From Fragilaria crotonensis (lineage: Eukaryota > Bacillariophyta > Fragilariophyceae > Fragilariales > Fragilariaceae), in contig JAKSYS010000679.1 of assembly GCA_022925895.1 (NCBI GenBank), forward strand, positions 1 to 33,532: a stretch of 33,532 nt of DNA, read 5' to 3'. Numbering within the stretch: position 1 is the stretch's first letter; the number at the start of each line of letters is the position of its first letter. The translations under genes and the position numbers were made by a program. Under the pieces are notes generated by a model. That model did no database searches. It had not been told where the DNA came from and worked only from the letters and a program-made list of their open reading frames with translations. This document shows positions 1 through 10,400 of this stretch, in pieces.

Positions 1-63
1 AACTTCTGGCACTCTCTTCCAGCAAAAGTGTGCCACACCCGACATGCTACGAAAACATGAAGC

Positions 64-2299
64 ATGGCCGCATCAACAACACTCCCTCCAGTGGAATCCA
101 CTGTTATCTTATACATTAGATTCACAGAAGCAGCAGATGATGAGCTTCTTGATTTAGTGAAAGAACGCCTCGCAGAGGAAGGCTTGACGGTTCTTTCAGT
201 TGATTCTGAATATCGCATTTTTGGTATAACTGCGAGTCAAGAACGACTTGAATTGAAGGCGCAGGCTATTCGATTGCTGAAGAAGCGGCAAGATACGCAC
301 ATCATGGACGCCTTTGACATCGAACAGAAGGAAAAGTACTGTGATCCGTCGGTGCCATTCAGAGATTCCGATGGACTCTTTTCATCGAACGATCGATCAC
401 TTCTTGTGAGCCAAATACTGGAAGATACGACTGTTTTGGCCCCGAATAAGACCTCGTCGAAGCTCTCGCTAAAGTTAGCGTCGTTGAATATGCCTTTCCT
501 GAAAAAGGTGGCACCCAATATCGCGGTGTTTCAAGAAAGGATTCGTCTCCTGGCCCGCGATATTGTTTGGGAAGAGGAACTGAGACAAAATCTTCTATAC
601 GTCCTGCAAGAAGCAGATCGTGTCGATGCCGTTGCACCGTTTCACAGCACAGGCTTAAAGGAACAAATCTGTAGGAAGATATTTGGGTTCAGCATTATGC
701 CGCCTGTCGATTCGATACGAGACTACTACGGGGAAGAGATCGCTTTTTATTTTGCATGGATGGGCGTACTCACAAAATGGTTGTGTTTTCCGGGTATTGT
801 CGGACTCACAGCCAGTCTTTATCGTTGGTACCGCAAGGATACCATTATGAATGATGAATACACACCTTTTTATGGCTTGGTCACTTTCTTCTGGTCGATC
901 TTGTTTCTGAAGTGGTGGGAAAGACACGAGTCCCGCTTATGCTATTCCTGGGGAGTTCTCGTTGGAGAGTATGAGAAGAGAAAGTACTTCGCCGTGCGGC
1001 CTGAATTTTATGGGACTCTTAGGACATCACCTGTATCTGGTCAACTTGAAGCATTCTATCCCGACTACAAGCGTCGTCTCAAGTATGTTGGATCAGCTGC
1101 TGTGACGCTGGCGATGTTGAATGTTGCGTTTTGGATAATGATTTTATCTCTCAATTTACAGGGATACATCAATCCAAAGAACCATCCCGAGCGCTGGCTT
1201 GGAAACAACGTTCATCCGTTTCATTGGCCTGGATTTAGTCGGCTTGCAGAGCCTGGTGAGATATTTGATATGAATTCCTCTTGGAGAAGCCTGATCCCAG
1301 TCGCGCTTCATGTGGCAACTATCTCCTCGTTGAATGCATTGTATAGAATTGTTGCTACGCGTTTGACTAGGTGGGAAAATCATCAAACTCAGCTGGCATT
1401 TTCGAACTCACTGATCTTGAAACGTTTCATGTTCGAAGCCTTCGACTGCTACGTGGCGCTCTTTTACCTCGCGTTCTATGAGCGAAACATCGACAAACTC
1501 GGTTCCGAATTGGTTTCCGTATTCAATATTGACACCGTGCGACGGGTTGCTGTCGAATGTCTTGTCCCAATGATCGTGCAGCGGCTCACGAAAAAGAATC
1601 GAAAGGAGAATAGGGACATCAACAAGAAGACCGACGATGCCTCGACATCAGTATACTCCTCTAGCTGATCAAGCAGAATTAGATGAGTACGAACAATTTG
1701 ATGAGTAAGTTCGAGGAATGATTTGTGCTTGACTGCTCGCCATCGTCACTGAACAACTCCAATACTCTTGCAGCTATATGGAAATTATCATCCAGTTTGG
1801 CTACGTGACTCTTTTCGCTTCGGCATACCCGTTGGCATCGCTTATTAGCATTGTTGCGAATTTAATTGAGATGCGAGCCGATGCGTTCAAAATCACGTAC
1901 GTGTGCCGACGGCCCCGGTCAAGTCGATGCGATGGACTCAACGTCTGGAAAAAATTGTTGGAATACATCGTATGGCTGAGTGCCCTGACTAACTGCCTTA
2001 TCTTTGGGTACACGAGTGGTCAGCTGAAGGAATGGCTGCCACACTTTTATGAGATGGATGACACTGATCACATGCAGTTTCGTGACGACAAAGGATGGAT
2101 TGTGATCTTCATTATCTTTGGCTTGGAGCGCGCCTTGATTTGCATTGGTCTTCTACTCAACGCTATCATTCCGGATATTCCAGAGGATGTGATGAATGAG
2201 CTAGAACGAAAGCATTTCGTTTTGGAACAGGAATCACGGGAGTTTGAACACCAGCAAGCACAGCTGAAGTCCGTATTGCAGGTGCAGCCATTTAAGTGA
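64..2299 (+). CDS. Anoctamin-family membrane protein (ANO10/Ist2-like), two exons plus an apparent frameshift
   Basis: Anoctamins are multi-pass membrane proteins acting as calcium-dependent lipid scramblases, ion channels or ER-plasma membrane tethers. The first exon opens at 64 (in-frame stop at 58-60). It carries the family's entry block near residue 217 (SIRDYYGEEIAFYFAWMGVL), then LKWWERHESRLCYSWG and further hydrophobic spans. The second exon continues with DYMEIIIQFGYVTLFASAYP, another family signature, and two more hydrophobic spans. A good intron (GTAAGT...CTTGCAG, 1705-1773) joins that exon to the upstream frame reading PLADQAELDEYEQFD. That frame is not the frame of the first 500 residues: a +1 shift is needed somewhere between 1574 and 1668, where I see no convincing intron. 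Total product would be about 715 residues, close to ANO10-type proteins. Family assignment is firm; ion channel versus scramblase role is unknown. Confidence 0.85.
1705..1773 (+). other. 69-nt GT-AG intron in the anoctamin gene
   Basis: Donor GTAAGT and acceptor CTCTTGCAG. The splice is phase 2 (GA|C gives Asp) and restores the conserved Phe-Asp-Asp-Tyr block before the QFGYVTLF motif. This fixes the downstream reading frame independently of any start codon. Confidence 0.85.
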
Positions 2300-2416
2300 C
2301 TATCATTATAGAATGATCTAATTGGAATACGAATGCAACGTTAACAATGTCCTCAATCAACATTGTCATAAAACTGGGAGACTGACTAGGTCGTGGGACT
2401 TCCATCCAAACTCGAT

Positions 2417-4066
2417 TTAAGCCGCAGCAGCGCACGGAGGAAGGTTATTGACGACGACATGCGACTGCCCAGAGAGCTTTGCGGCCTCAGTGAAAAATTT
2501 GTTCGCAGCGTCACTGTCAACCATGTCAAGTGCTAGGCCACCCATGATGTTGAGAATTCTAACCATCTGTCTTGATGCAATGCGATCTCCATTGTCAACT
2601 CTCTGCCGTATCAGACTTGATGCCTCTTCGTACGATTTCAATGCTTGGTCAAAGAGACCATTACTGTGCTGAGCTTCACCCAGTCCCATTAGCACCTCGA
2701 CTAAGTGTTCTGACGAATCCCCAGATGACTTGCGGAGGATCCAAAGAGCCTCAAGGTGCAATCTCAATGACTCGTGGTATTCGCCGCGATCGTGAATTAT
2801 CTTCCCGATGTGTCGAAGGGAAGAAGCCACCTCGTGATCCCTAGAGCCGAAGGCTTTTCGTCTGATGTGTAGCGATTCCTGGAAGCACGCCATGCTTTTG
2901 GTCACTTGCCCATCTTCAAGCAACAGTATACCAATGTTGTGAAGAGCAGAAGCAACAGCTGGGTTATGCGAGCCCAGGGCTCTGCGTCGTAGATCCAAGC
3001 ACAGTTTGAATGAATGAAGCGCCCGCATTCGCCGCTGTTGGTCGTTTCGATTTCCTTGGCACGATTGAATCATTCCAATATTGTAAAGCGCAGTAGCAAA
3101 CATAGCTTGGACATGAACTCCCTCTCGCATGATAGTCTTTCCCTTTAGCCGTAGGGCTTCGCGAAAACAGGACATCGCTTCGATGTTCCGTCCAAGGGGT
3201 TGAAGGCATTGCCCAAGTTGAGTGAGAATTCTAAAAACATTCGTTTCCGATAGATTAAGATTCATTTGCAAACGAAGTGCTTCCCGGAAAAAGCTAGCAG
3301 CCACCTCGTACTTCCGCTGCTTCATGTAGAGGCTGCCAAGGGCGCAGAGTGTATTGGACACGCTCTCGTGTTCGTACCCAAACGAAGTCCGTTTTGCCAT
3401 CAACATTCGTAGCAGCGATACGCTGTGTACTGGCACTCGCGGATGGTGCTGCTCTTGAATCAATAGCATGAGGGCCTGCACAGAAACAATATCTCTGTCC
3501 ACTGCAGTCGGTGTTGGCGGGACGCATTCTGTTCTCAGTGCCGTGAGAATTTCAAGAGATCGTTTCAGGGCACTCTCCGCTTGTTCCCTTGACTTTTCGA
3601 CCTGCCACAACAATAGACCCCGGTTAAACCAAAGAGATGCAGCGAATTCGTCGTCGTCATCCATATTGAAATCGACAGCTTGCTTGGAGAAAGAAAGTGC
3701 GTCCAAGTACAGCCCTTTCACGAAGTATATGTGCGCTATGTTTCGCAGGACAGTAGCAAGAGTTCGACGTGTAGCATCGTCTGTCGACAAAGGGACCTCA
3801 ATGCGAACAGACTGCACCAAACATCGCAACTTCTCAAGAGACTCGTTGATCGAACCATTCTCGAAAAGCGAGCATGCCATGTTGTTGACTTCGGTGAGGT
3901 AATCAACAGAAGACATCCGCTTTGTCAACGGGGAGCTATTCGTGCGGACGCATTCGTGATCGAGAGCTGCAACTCCAGATTCGACCCATTCGTCGCAGGA
4001 ACTGAGCACGGGTGACTTGCGATGAAGACGTTGCATTCCTTCGTCCCGCAGTCCTCGAGCAAACAT
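2417..4066 (-). CDS. Tetratricopeptide-repeat protein, kinesin-light-chain type
   Basis: A 549-residue protein built mostly of TPR units of the 42-residue spacing seen in kinesin light chain and nephrocystin-type proteins. Clear repeats include AASFFREALRLQMNLN, AMSCFREALRLKGK, ALHSFKLCLDLRRRALG, SMACFQESLHIRRKAFG and SLRLHLEALWILRKSSG, roughly residues 265-490, with weaker repeats from about residue 105. The sequence between them follows the pattern VASALHNIGILLLEDGQ, typical of paired TPR helices. The first 60 residues are polar and unrecognised. Such proteins are protein-protein scaffolds; no catalytic domain is present, and no motor or cargo link can be inferred. It is convergent with the anoctamin gene, with 117 nt between stop codons. 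The start is the first in-frame ATG; no intron is needed. Confidence 0.85.
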   Translation of the reverse strand: MFARGLRDEGMQRLHRKSPVLSSCDEWVESGVAALDHECVRTNSSPLTKRMSSVDYLTEVNNMACSLFENGSINESLEKLRCLVQSVRIEVPLSTDDATRRTLATVLRNIAHIYFVKGLYLDALSFSKQAVDFNMDDDDEFAASLWFNRGLLLWQVEKSREQAESALKRSLEILTALRTECVPPTPTAVDRDIVSVQALMLLIQEQHHPRVPVHSVSLLRMLMAKRTSFGYEHESVSNTLCALGSLYMKQRKYEVAASFFREALRLQMNLNLSETNVFRILTQLGQCLQPLGRNIEAMSCFREALRLKGKTIMREGVHVQAMFATALYNIGMIQSCQGNRNDQQRRMRALHSFKLCLDLRRRALGSHNPAVASALHNIGILLLEDGQVTKSMACFQESLHIRRKAFGSRDHEVASSLRHIGKIIHDRGEYHESLRLHLEALWILRKSSGDSSEHLVEVLMGLGEAQHSNGLFDQALKSYEEASSLIRQRVDNGDRIASRQMVRILNIMGGLALDMVDSDAANKFFTEAAKLSGQSHVVVNNLPPCAAAA

Positions 4067-5213
4067 GGTTCACGTTGAGGAACGAGAAATCAAAAATGTA
4101 GACAAGGGTTCTCAAGCGTTGGACCACTTGCGGTTTTCGTTATGATCATAAATATGATCGAATGAGATTCTGTGGTGCCCCAAGGAGCTTCTATATACGT
4201 AACGCTGTAGTACAGCGGCATAATTCATGGGTGAGTCCAGTTTTATCAAGACACCTGAAGTTGGTTTTACATTGCTTCAATAAATCTTTAGCGAAAGGTC
4301 TTGCCTAGCACTATGACTGTAGTATTGAAAAATATCTTAGGAATTCAGGACGCGCGAGTGTCGTATACATTTCTAGATTTAACAGGGTCTCCAACCAGCA
4401 GCCTTAATTCAAGATCGTCATGAGAATCTCCTAGGGATACTTATCCTGAGACGCGTTCGGTTACCGACTCTCGTGAACGCGAAGCAAACCGGCGACATCT
4501 GGAAACGAACCTATTCCAGGTCATGAATCCAAATATGTCGTCCTCGGCACGCCCGTGACACTACAGTCAGTGTTGAAAGTAAGATATATGCAAATGTTAT
4601 GAAGGTATGTACATGGTTGATCGGACGGTGGTGAAAGGACCAATAAGCACCCATGTCACGATTACGTATGAACTCATTCGCGAGTCAGATCATGGTTTTG
4701 GTTCAAGGGTTCGATCGATCCTCATAAATGAGACAGGTATGGACTCAACGCCGTTAAAGCCCGCCTTGGTACGAGCCTGCGTGCTATAATGATCCTAGAT
4801 CCTACTATGCATAGTGGTAGTATTAGCCTCTAGAGAATGAGTGGAGCTTTCGGAGTATGAAACATAAAGGTATGTGAGATCCCGAGCAACTTTTTCAGTC
4901 ACCACCAGTCCGTCAACTGACGCATAATGTTGGACGCAAGCAACTCTGGGTTTGTTCAGTACTAATATGCAAGCTACCAGGTAGTATAGGACCGTGAGGA
5001 CACATGGCTTCCCGAGAACATCCATTCAGCCCCTCATATTATCGTGCAATGGTGAAATATACTCGATACGTATTACTGTAATGAGGACAGGTACTGCACA
5101 TAACTATGTTTTCCTTCTTTATCATTGCCATGCTCGTGCCCCAACACCCTAAAACTTGTCCACCACACAACACCAGATTTTTTCTGGCAACGCACCCGCG
5201 AGCAATTTGCAAA
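4067..5213. other. Intergenic stretch without recognisable genes
   Basis: Short open frames of 60-76 codons exist on both strands, but none shows a recognisable motif or a composition like the neighbouring genes. The stretch holds the upstream region of the TPR gene and the 3' flank of the RING gene. No tRNA, repeat array or transposon end was seen. Confidence 0.5.
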
Positions 5214-6385
5214 CTAACAATTGAGTGTCGCGTTGCAAATGGGGCAGCGTGCACGGGTGCGCAGCGCCTTGTCGATACAGTCCGGATGATATCCATGATT
5301 ACATGGGAGGGTCTTGCGCTTATCACCAGATTGAAAATCGTCCAGGCAGATGCAACATTGTCGCGCATTACCCTCAGGCAGTTCGTTTTCCACGTTCGAA
5401 ATAGTACTAATTGGTAGGGATTGAATATCGCTCTCGCTCGCGCCCATGTTTTCCGTTCCGTTTCCAAAGGCGCGTAACAATTGCTCATATCCCATCCCGT
5501 CGGTTTGTTGGTATCGTAGTCGGATTCCATGTGCATTCAGAAGCGATCTTAGCCTACTCGCACGCAGGCCGCCATCTCCAGGTCCAAGGATGTGTTGGGT
5601 CGTAACGCCGTCCGAACGAGTGGATGTAACCACAATGGAGCCGTCGGAAGTCCCATGCAATTGTGTCAGAACCGCGGTATACTCGGGAGGCAGTTGCTGC
5701 AATGACGACATTTCACCAAATCCATCGGGTGGAGAGGCAAATCGGAACCCCTGTCTCCTGTTGTTATGCGGAGGACTCGTGATGGAATCGACAAGGGCGC
5801 CCCCAAAAGCACCACCAATGGCGCCTTCTAATAAACCGTCGGCGACCGGCCTACCTCGAACGTAAAAGGCAGCGGCACCAGTAGGGAACCCAAAATGGCG
5901 CCACCGCCGACATGAAACAACGACGAATTCGGATTGTTGGAGTTGAGAGTGTTCCCCCACGAGCCGAAATCATCGTGGACTAGTTGCTCACGTCGAACGG
6001 GATCTGGATGACGTACGTCTGGATTCGGCTGTTGGCAAGCTTCACATGACTGTCGAGTTCGTGGGTTGAACAGTGTGCATCTAGGACAACTCCATGTGTT
6101 ACTCGGGACTTCAAGACGTGAAGGAGGGGTGTCGGGTTCGTTCGTTAGATCGATAGGCACGATCTGTTGGTGCGCACCCCTTGATTGATTTTCTTGCTGA
6201 CGACCCCGCAGTTGTTCAACGTTATCTCGTCTACGCGGCTGGGGCGGAGGAAAAACATGTGAACGGACGTTCGACCGCGATGGTCTAGCTCGTGCTTCAC
6301 AGGCTCGAGCTTGATGAATCAAGAGGTTATGTTCTGGGACTAGGGCTCCACAATCTTCGCACGTTACGTAATCAGAGTCTGCCAT
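5214..6385 (-). CDS. RING-H2 E3 ubiquitin ligase with RanBP2-type (NZF) zinc finger
   Basis: Two overlapping frames form one gene. The N-terminal exon (from 6385) has a Cys2-His-Cys cluster at residues about 9-30, a low-complexity linker, and an NZF finger, WSCPRCTLFNPRTRQSCEAC, near residue 97; NZF fingers often bind ubiquitin. The second exon supplies a Gly/Ala-rich hydrophobic stretch (GAIGGAFGGALVDSI), then a complete C-terminal RING-H2: CCICLDDF, PCNHGYHPDCIDKAL and CPIC. This is the C3H2C3 order of E2-binding E3 ligases. A 62-nt GT-AG intron at 5828-5889 (acceptor TTTATTAG) joins the frames in phase and gives a 369-residue protein; a 77-nt alternative donor also fits. It starts 421 bp from the divergent EMC5-like gene. 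Substrate unknown; the glycine zipper may be a membrane anchor. Confidence 0.85.
5828..5889 (-). other. Probable 62-nt intron in the RING-H2 gene
   Basis: On the minus strand it runs from GTTCCC to TTTATTAG and has a length of 2 mod 3, exactly the shift needed between the NZF exon frame and the RING exon frame. A donor 15 nt upstream is equally in phase, so the 5' end is uncertain; the acceptor looks firm. Confidence 0.55.
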
Positions 6386-6806
6386 GCTTAACTACTACGA
6401 ATTGCTTCAGTTCTTTGCGTGTGTAGAAAAAGGGTGAACCTTTCGTACGACTACAATGATGTCGATTCGAGTCGAAGCCGTTTTGATACACGAGGAATTC
6501 TCAATTGTCTGCCTTCTCTTGCCGTTAGTCAATAGTCAATACAAGTATTTCCGACTGGAGTGTTCCGGGTATTGCAATGTCGGTGATTGCGGCCATCGCT
6601 GGCTTCTAACGACAGGTGTCATGTGACACCGTGGACCGGGTAAGCAGGCCAAATAAAACGTGTTTCGCGTTTCGAAATCGAATAGATTCCATTCGTACTT
6701 GTCTGTCCTTATATACGAAAAATGGACTTGACAACATGAACACAGTGTACAGTACCAGTAACGCAGTTCGGAGTTCGGACGTCGAACGCCTCAAACAACA
6801 AACAAC
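6386..6806. promoter_or_regulatory. Divergent promoter region with a perfect palindrome
   Basis: This 421-bp gap separates two divergent genes (RING-H2 on -, EMC5-like on +) and must hold both promoters. At 6615-6630 lies GGTGTCATGTGACACC, two perfect 7-bp arms around TG, with an E-box-like CATGTG at the centre. It is a plausible binding site for a dimeric transcription factor; this is inference from symmetry only. Confidence 0.45.
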
Positions 6807-7208
6807 ATGCCAGGAGGAGGCACCGACAGCACTTGCATGGCAAACACCTTTTCATCGCATTCCACTCCGGTGCCTAAAACGAGATCGATACAGTACGCCA
6901 TTGACATCATGTCATTATCAGCCACTCTCATTACTTTTACAGGTGTGGTTCTAATCCTTCATTCTGCCTTTTCCTGTCTTCATTATCGAGGCCTGGTTGT
7001 GGAGCTGCCGGACATGCCTATCCCTCCACTCGACGTCAAGGTAGAAGTTGGCGTGGGCTTTCTCTTGGCGTTGTTCGGTCAGCTGTTGGCTGTTGGGCCA
7101 CTTCGAAGCATTCTGGGAAATAGAGGGATGATCAAGCAATACTTGACAAGAGACTTTGATCACTACCAAAATCGTGCGACGGCCATGTCTAGGAGCAAAG
7201 CAACGTAG
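6807..7208 (+). CDS. EMC5/MMGT-like subunit of the ER membrane complex
   Basis: The core from residue 35 reads MSLSATLITFTGVVLILHSA then FSCLHYRGLV, a hydrophobic helix ending in the His-Ser-Ala-(Y/F)-Ser...(H/Q)-(Y/H)-R pattern of EMC5 (also called membrane magnesium transporter, MMGT). An acidic/proline loop (PDMPIPPLDVKVEV) and a second helix (GVGFLLALFGQLLAVG) follow, then a basic cytosolic tail. EMC5 is part of the conserved complex that inserts tail-anchored and multi-pass proteins into the ER membrane. Known members begin almost directly with the first helix, so the ATG at 6909 (99 residues) fits the family better than the ATG at 6807 (133 residues, polar N-terminus). The gene is divergent from the RING-H2 gene and convergent with the TMEM131-like gene. 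Family call is good; magnesium transport is not implied. Confidence 0.72.
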   Translation: MPGGGTDSTCMANTFSSHSTPVPKTRSIQYAIDIMSLSATLITFTGVVLILHSAFSCLHYRGLVVELPDMPIPPLDVKVEVGVGFLLALFGQLLAVGPLRSILGNRGMIKQYLTRDFDHYQNRATAMSRSKAT

Positions 7209-7401
7209 CCATGTGATGTTTTGAGATTGAAGGGTTGCATCAGATAGTTTATAGAATGGGAAGGTTCGTCATGCCAATGGTCCTAACGCGTCGATTCGTT
7301 GATTGGCTTTTAAAACACTAGCTCTTTCTTTGCAAAAATGGATGGCAAAATTAAAGTCTACGGCGAACTTAAACTAGTTGAACAACTTCAATGCGAAATA
7401 G

Positions 7402-10400
7402 TTATTCACCGAGCAATTTCGCGTAGAAGTCACCGCTGTCGTAGTCCTGCGGCGGCGGGGCGATTTCGTCATCGTCATCAAAAACACTGACAGAGCTGTT
7501 TCCAAGAGCAGCTGGAGTCAGCAAGGGGATGACAACAGTCGAGGCCTGCGCCTGTCCATCCACGTGAGATACAGCCGCCAAACTCGCTTCGACGATCCCC
7601 GATTCTTCTTGGTTGCCCTCGCCTGCATGACTATCAACAGAGATTCCATACGCAGCAGCGCGTGACTGTCTCCCGAGAGCCCATGGGTCTTCCAACAACG
7701 GTGCAGCCGCGACGACAACATCAGCCGCGACATTTTCATTGCCAATAGACTCGTCGAGCAGGTTATCAAGGAACCCCATTATATCAAACCCTCCACTAGA
7801 ATCAAGCCGATGTTGCCTGGGGCTAAAGTATCCATTCTTCCGACTACCATCGTCTCGTTCTGGATAGATGGTTGTCAGGAGATTCAACTGAGTACTGGCA
7901 TCTATCGAGGAGATAGATTCATGATGCAAGGATGTGGCGGAGATCTCAAGATTCCTCTCGTCGGTGGCTCTTATTCTATTGAACAGTGACGAACTGTTTT
8001 GGGCCATGTCAGTTGGTGACGAGGCAGAGTAGAGTTGATCGAGGGCTGCGCTGGAATCAGATCTCATTGTGTCCAAGAGCGATATACTCTGATCGAGCGA
8101 CGGCAAGAGAGCAGATAGGCTTTGAGAGTTACTCTGAACACAGTACTGCAACTCCCTAAACGACGATGCCCCCAATAGACTTGATGTGGACAGGTCCATA
8201 GCCGTAGCTGTCCCAATGTCACCAAACCCTGGGGGTGGCGGCAATCCGGGAGGCGGACGGAACGCTCGGGTTCTTCCCAAGTCGATTGGAGTGAGGATCG
8301 GAGAAGCGGTTGTATCCGTTTTCGTTGATCGCGAGGAAACAGACACGGCAGAGGATGGCGATGATGGAGCATCGTCCAAACGTTGGTTTTTCTCCGTGGC
8401 TTTCCCACTTCTGCTACCTCTGGTCCGATTTGACACAGCCTTCTCCTTTCTGCCCTTATCTGGGATTGAAGATGCATTCTTCTTTTCGCGGTGTCGCCTG
8501 GTTTTGGAGACAGATGAAGATCCAATTCCAGTAGCATCATCGGGCCTGAAGCGCGGCAAGGCACTATCGCGATTCTTCCTGCTCTGGTGTGCGGCGTGGA
8601 TTTTTTCCCGCATCGATTTCGGTGGCATGTCGCCAGCCAATGGCGCCTCGAAGTCTCGTCCTTTGCTCGTAATACGCCGTCCTTCTGTATTGTTGGAGAT
8701 TTCGTGGGTGTCGTCCTCTGTTTTTGCGCCATCGGCAACGAGTTCAGGTGCAGGGGCAAACTTGTCGAAAGGCAATAGATCGAGTTGCGGGATTGGCGTT
8801 TCGTTAGTCGATGCATCTGCTTTCGGCGCCAACCCTGTGAGACCCACGTCAGTTTCGATCACCTCATAGGCACCGTTCTGCGGCACGCGACCCTTTACCA
8901 CGGCTTCCCGCCTGCGCTGGCTAGGGAGCCGACACACCCGCTAACCTCATCTGCCTTACCCCTTCGCGTTGACAAGATGCTGTCAGATCGCAACTTGACA
9001 GAAGGTTGCAAATCGGTTTGGATTATCCGGCGCGCAATGGGGCTTCTCCAACCAAGGCCACAGGGCATCAATGATGCCGCACCGTCACGATCAGATGATA
9101 AGTTGCATCTGTGGAATATGGCTTCGCTCAGAGTCTTCATCGAAGCATTGCCTCCCTTGCCATTCCGAGGATTCAGTCCTCCTCCCTCACGGTTGAATGT
9201 GCCCGTCGCATCGATGCACTGAGGCATCATAACTCCCATTGCTTTGAACCGATGAAGCACGATTTGCTTAACTTGCTCTCGGCTGATGGTTTGTAATTCA
9301 GATGATGTAGGGTCCGCCCGTGCTAGGCAACGGAAAGTCGACGACCAACTTGACTGAGCAATATTCCCGTCGAATGAATTAGTTCTTCCTCTCAGTCCTC
9401 GAGGTAGCTGTATCTTCTGTTTGAAAGCTTTCGCCCAACTCGATCTCACGACGATCAATGACGAGACAAGAGCGATCAAGAACGCTGCAGAAGCAATGGA
9501 TGCGATGGCTATTACGAAGCTAAACGTAATGTAGCGCAGTGGCACAACTCCATGAAGGTGGTGCCGAAGCGCTTGGCCGATTGAAAGAGCTCGCTGCAGC
9601 CGTGTGAGCTCTGACGACGTTATTGACGACCGGTTATTCCAGAGCGAAATGTTCCGCGACCCGGACACGTACGCTGCATCTGAATGGAAAGAATTAATTG
9701 GAACGCATGCCTTCAGTTCTGCGGAAGTCATGTCGAATCCAACAAGGAGCTCTAGATTCTTGCGTCGGAGAGATTCGGATGAACGCGACCTTGTTCGGGT
9801 GCCATCCGGGGCAAGGAATATTGGTGCGGGTCCTTTTCCTTGCCTTCTCAGAATCGGTTCCCTCTTGAACTCGAAGTTAAGGACAACGTAATCCGATTGA
9901 AAGGTACAATCAGCGCTGTGCTCGATAAATAATGTCTTATTGGATCCGGCAGGCACCTTGAAGCCGTGGAATAGATTAGCGTCGCTGTCCGAATGTTTGT
10001 TCGCATCGGATTCATCGTCACCATCGCCAGCAGCCTTGTCTCCAAACGTAGAACCTTTGCGTTCAGAGCATTCTAGAAGGCGGAACCCACGGTAGGAACA
10101 TCCGTGACTTGACGACTCTGCACCTTCTTTCTTTTTTCCAAATTTGGTGGAGTCTGCGAAGAAGACTCGGCTGAACACCACGTCCAGGTCTCCATCATTC
10201 TGCACAATCACGCCCTTGGTGACAGCGTGAGGACTCGTGCCAGCATATTGATTCGAGACGCACGAACCCGGGAACATCAATGTCGTGTGCCCATTGCGCA
10301 ATTCTAAATCGCCGAATGCGTCCACTGAATCACTTCCAATCGGATCCAGGAAGACTATGCTTTCCCACATTCCTTTCCCTCTTAGCACTACTCGCTCAAG

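Noticed and set aside
4700..4735. GGGTTCGATCGATCC as a tRNA T-arm
   Set aside because: The stem does not pair as a T-arm, and no acceptor or anticodon arm is found upstream.
8186..8869. 227-codon plus-strand frame antisense to the TMEM131-like tail
   Set aside because: It is a shadow of the serine/proline-rich minus-strand coding sequence, with no motif of its own.
7402..8937. 511-residue frame as an independent gene
   Set aside because: It has no ATG at the junction, overlaps the end of the TMEM131 membrane exon, and several in-phase introns join it there as the cytosolic tail.
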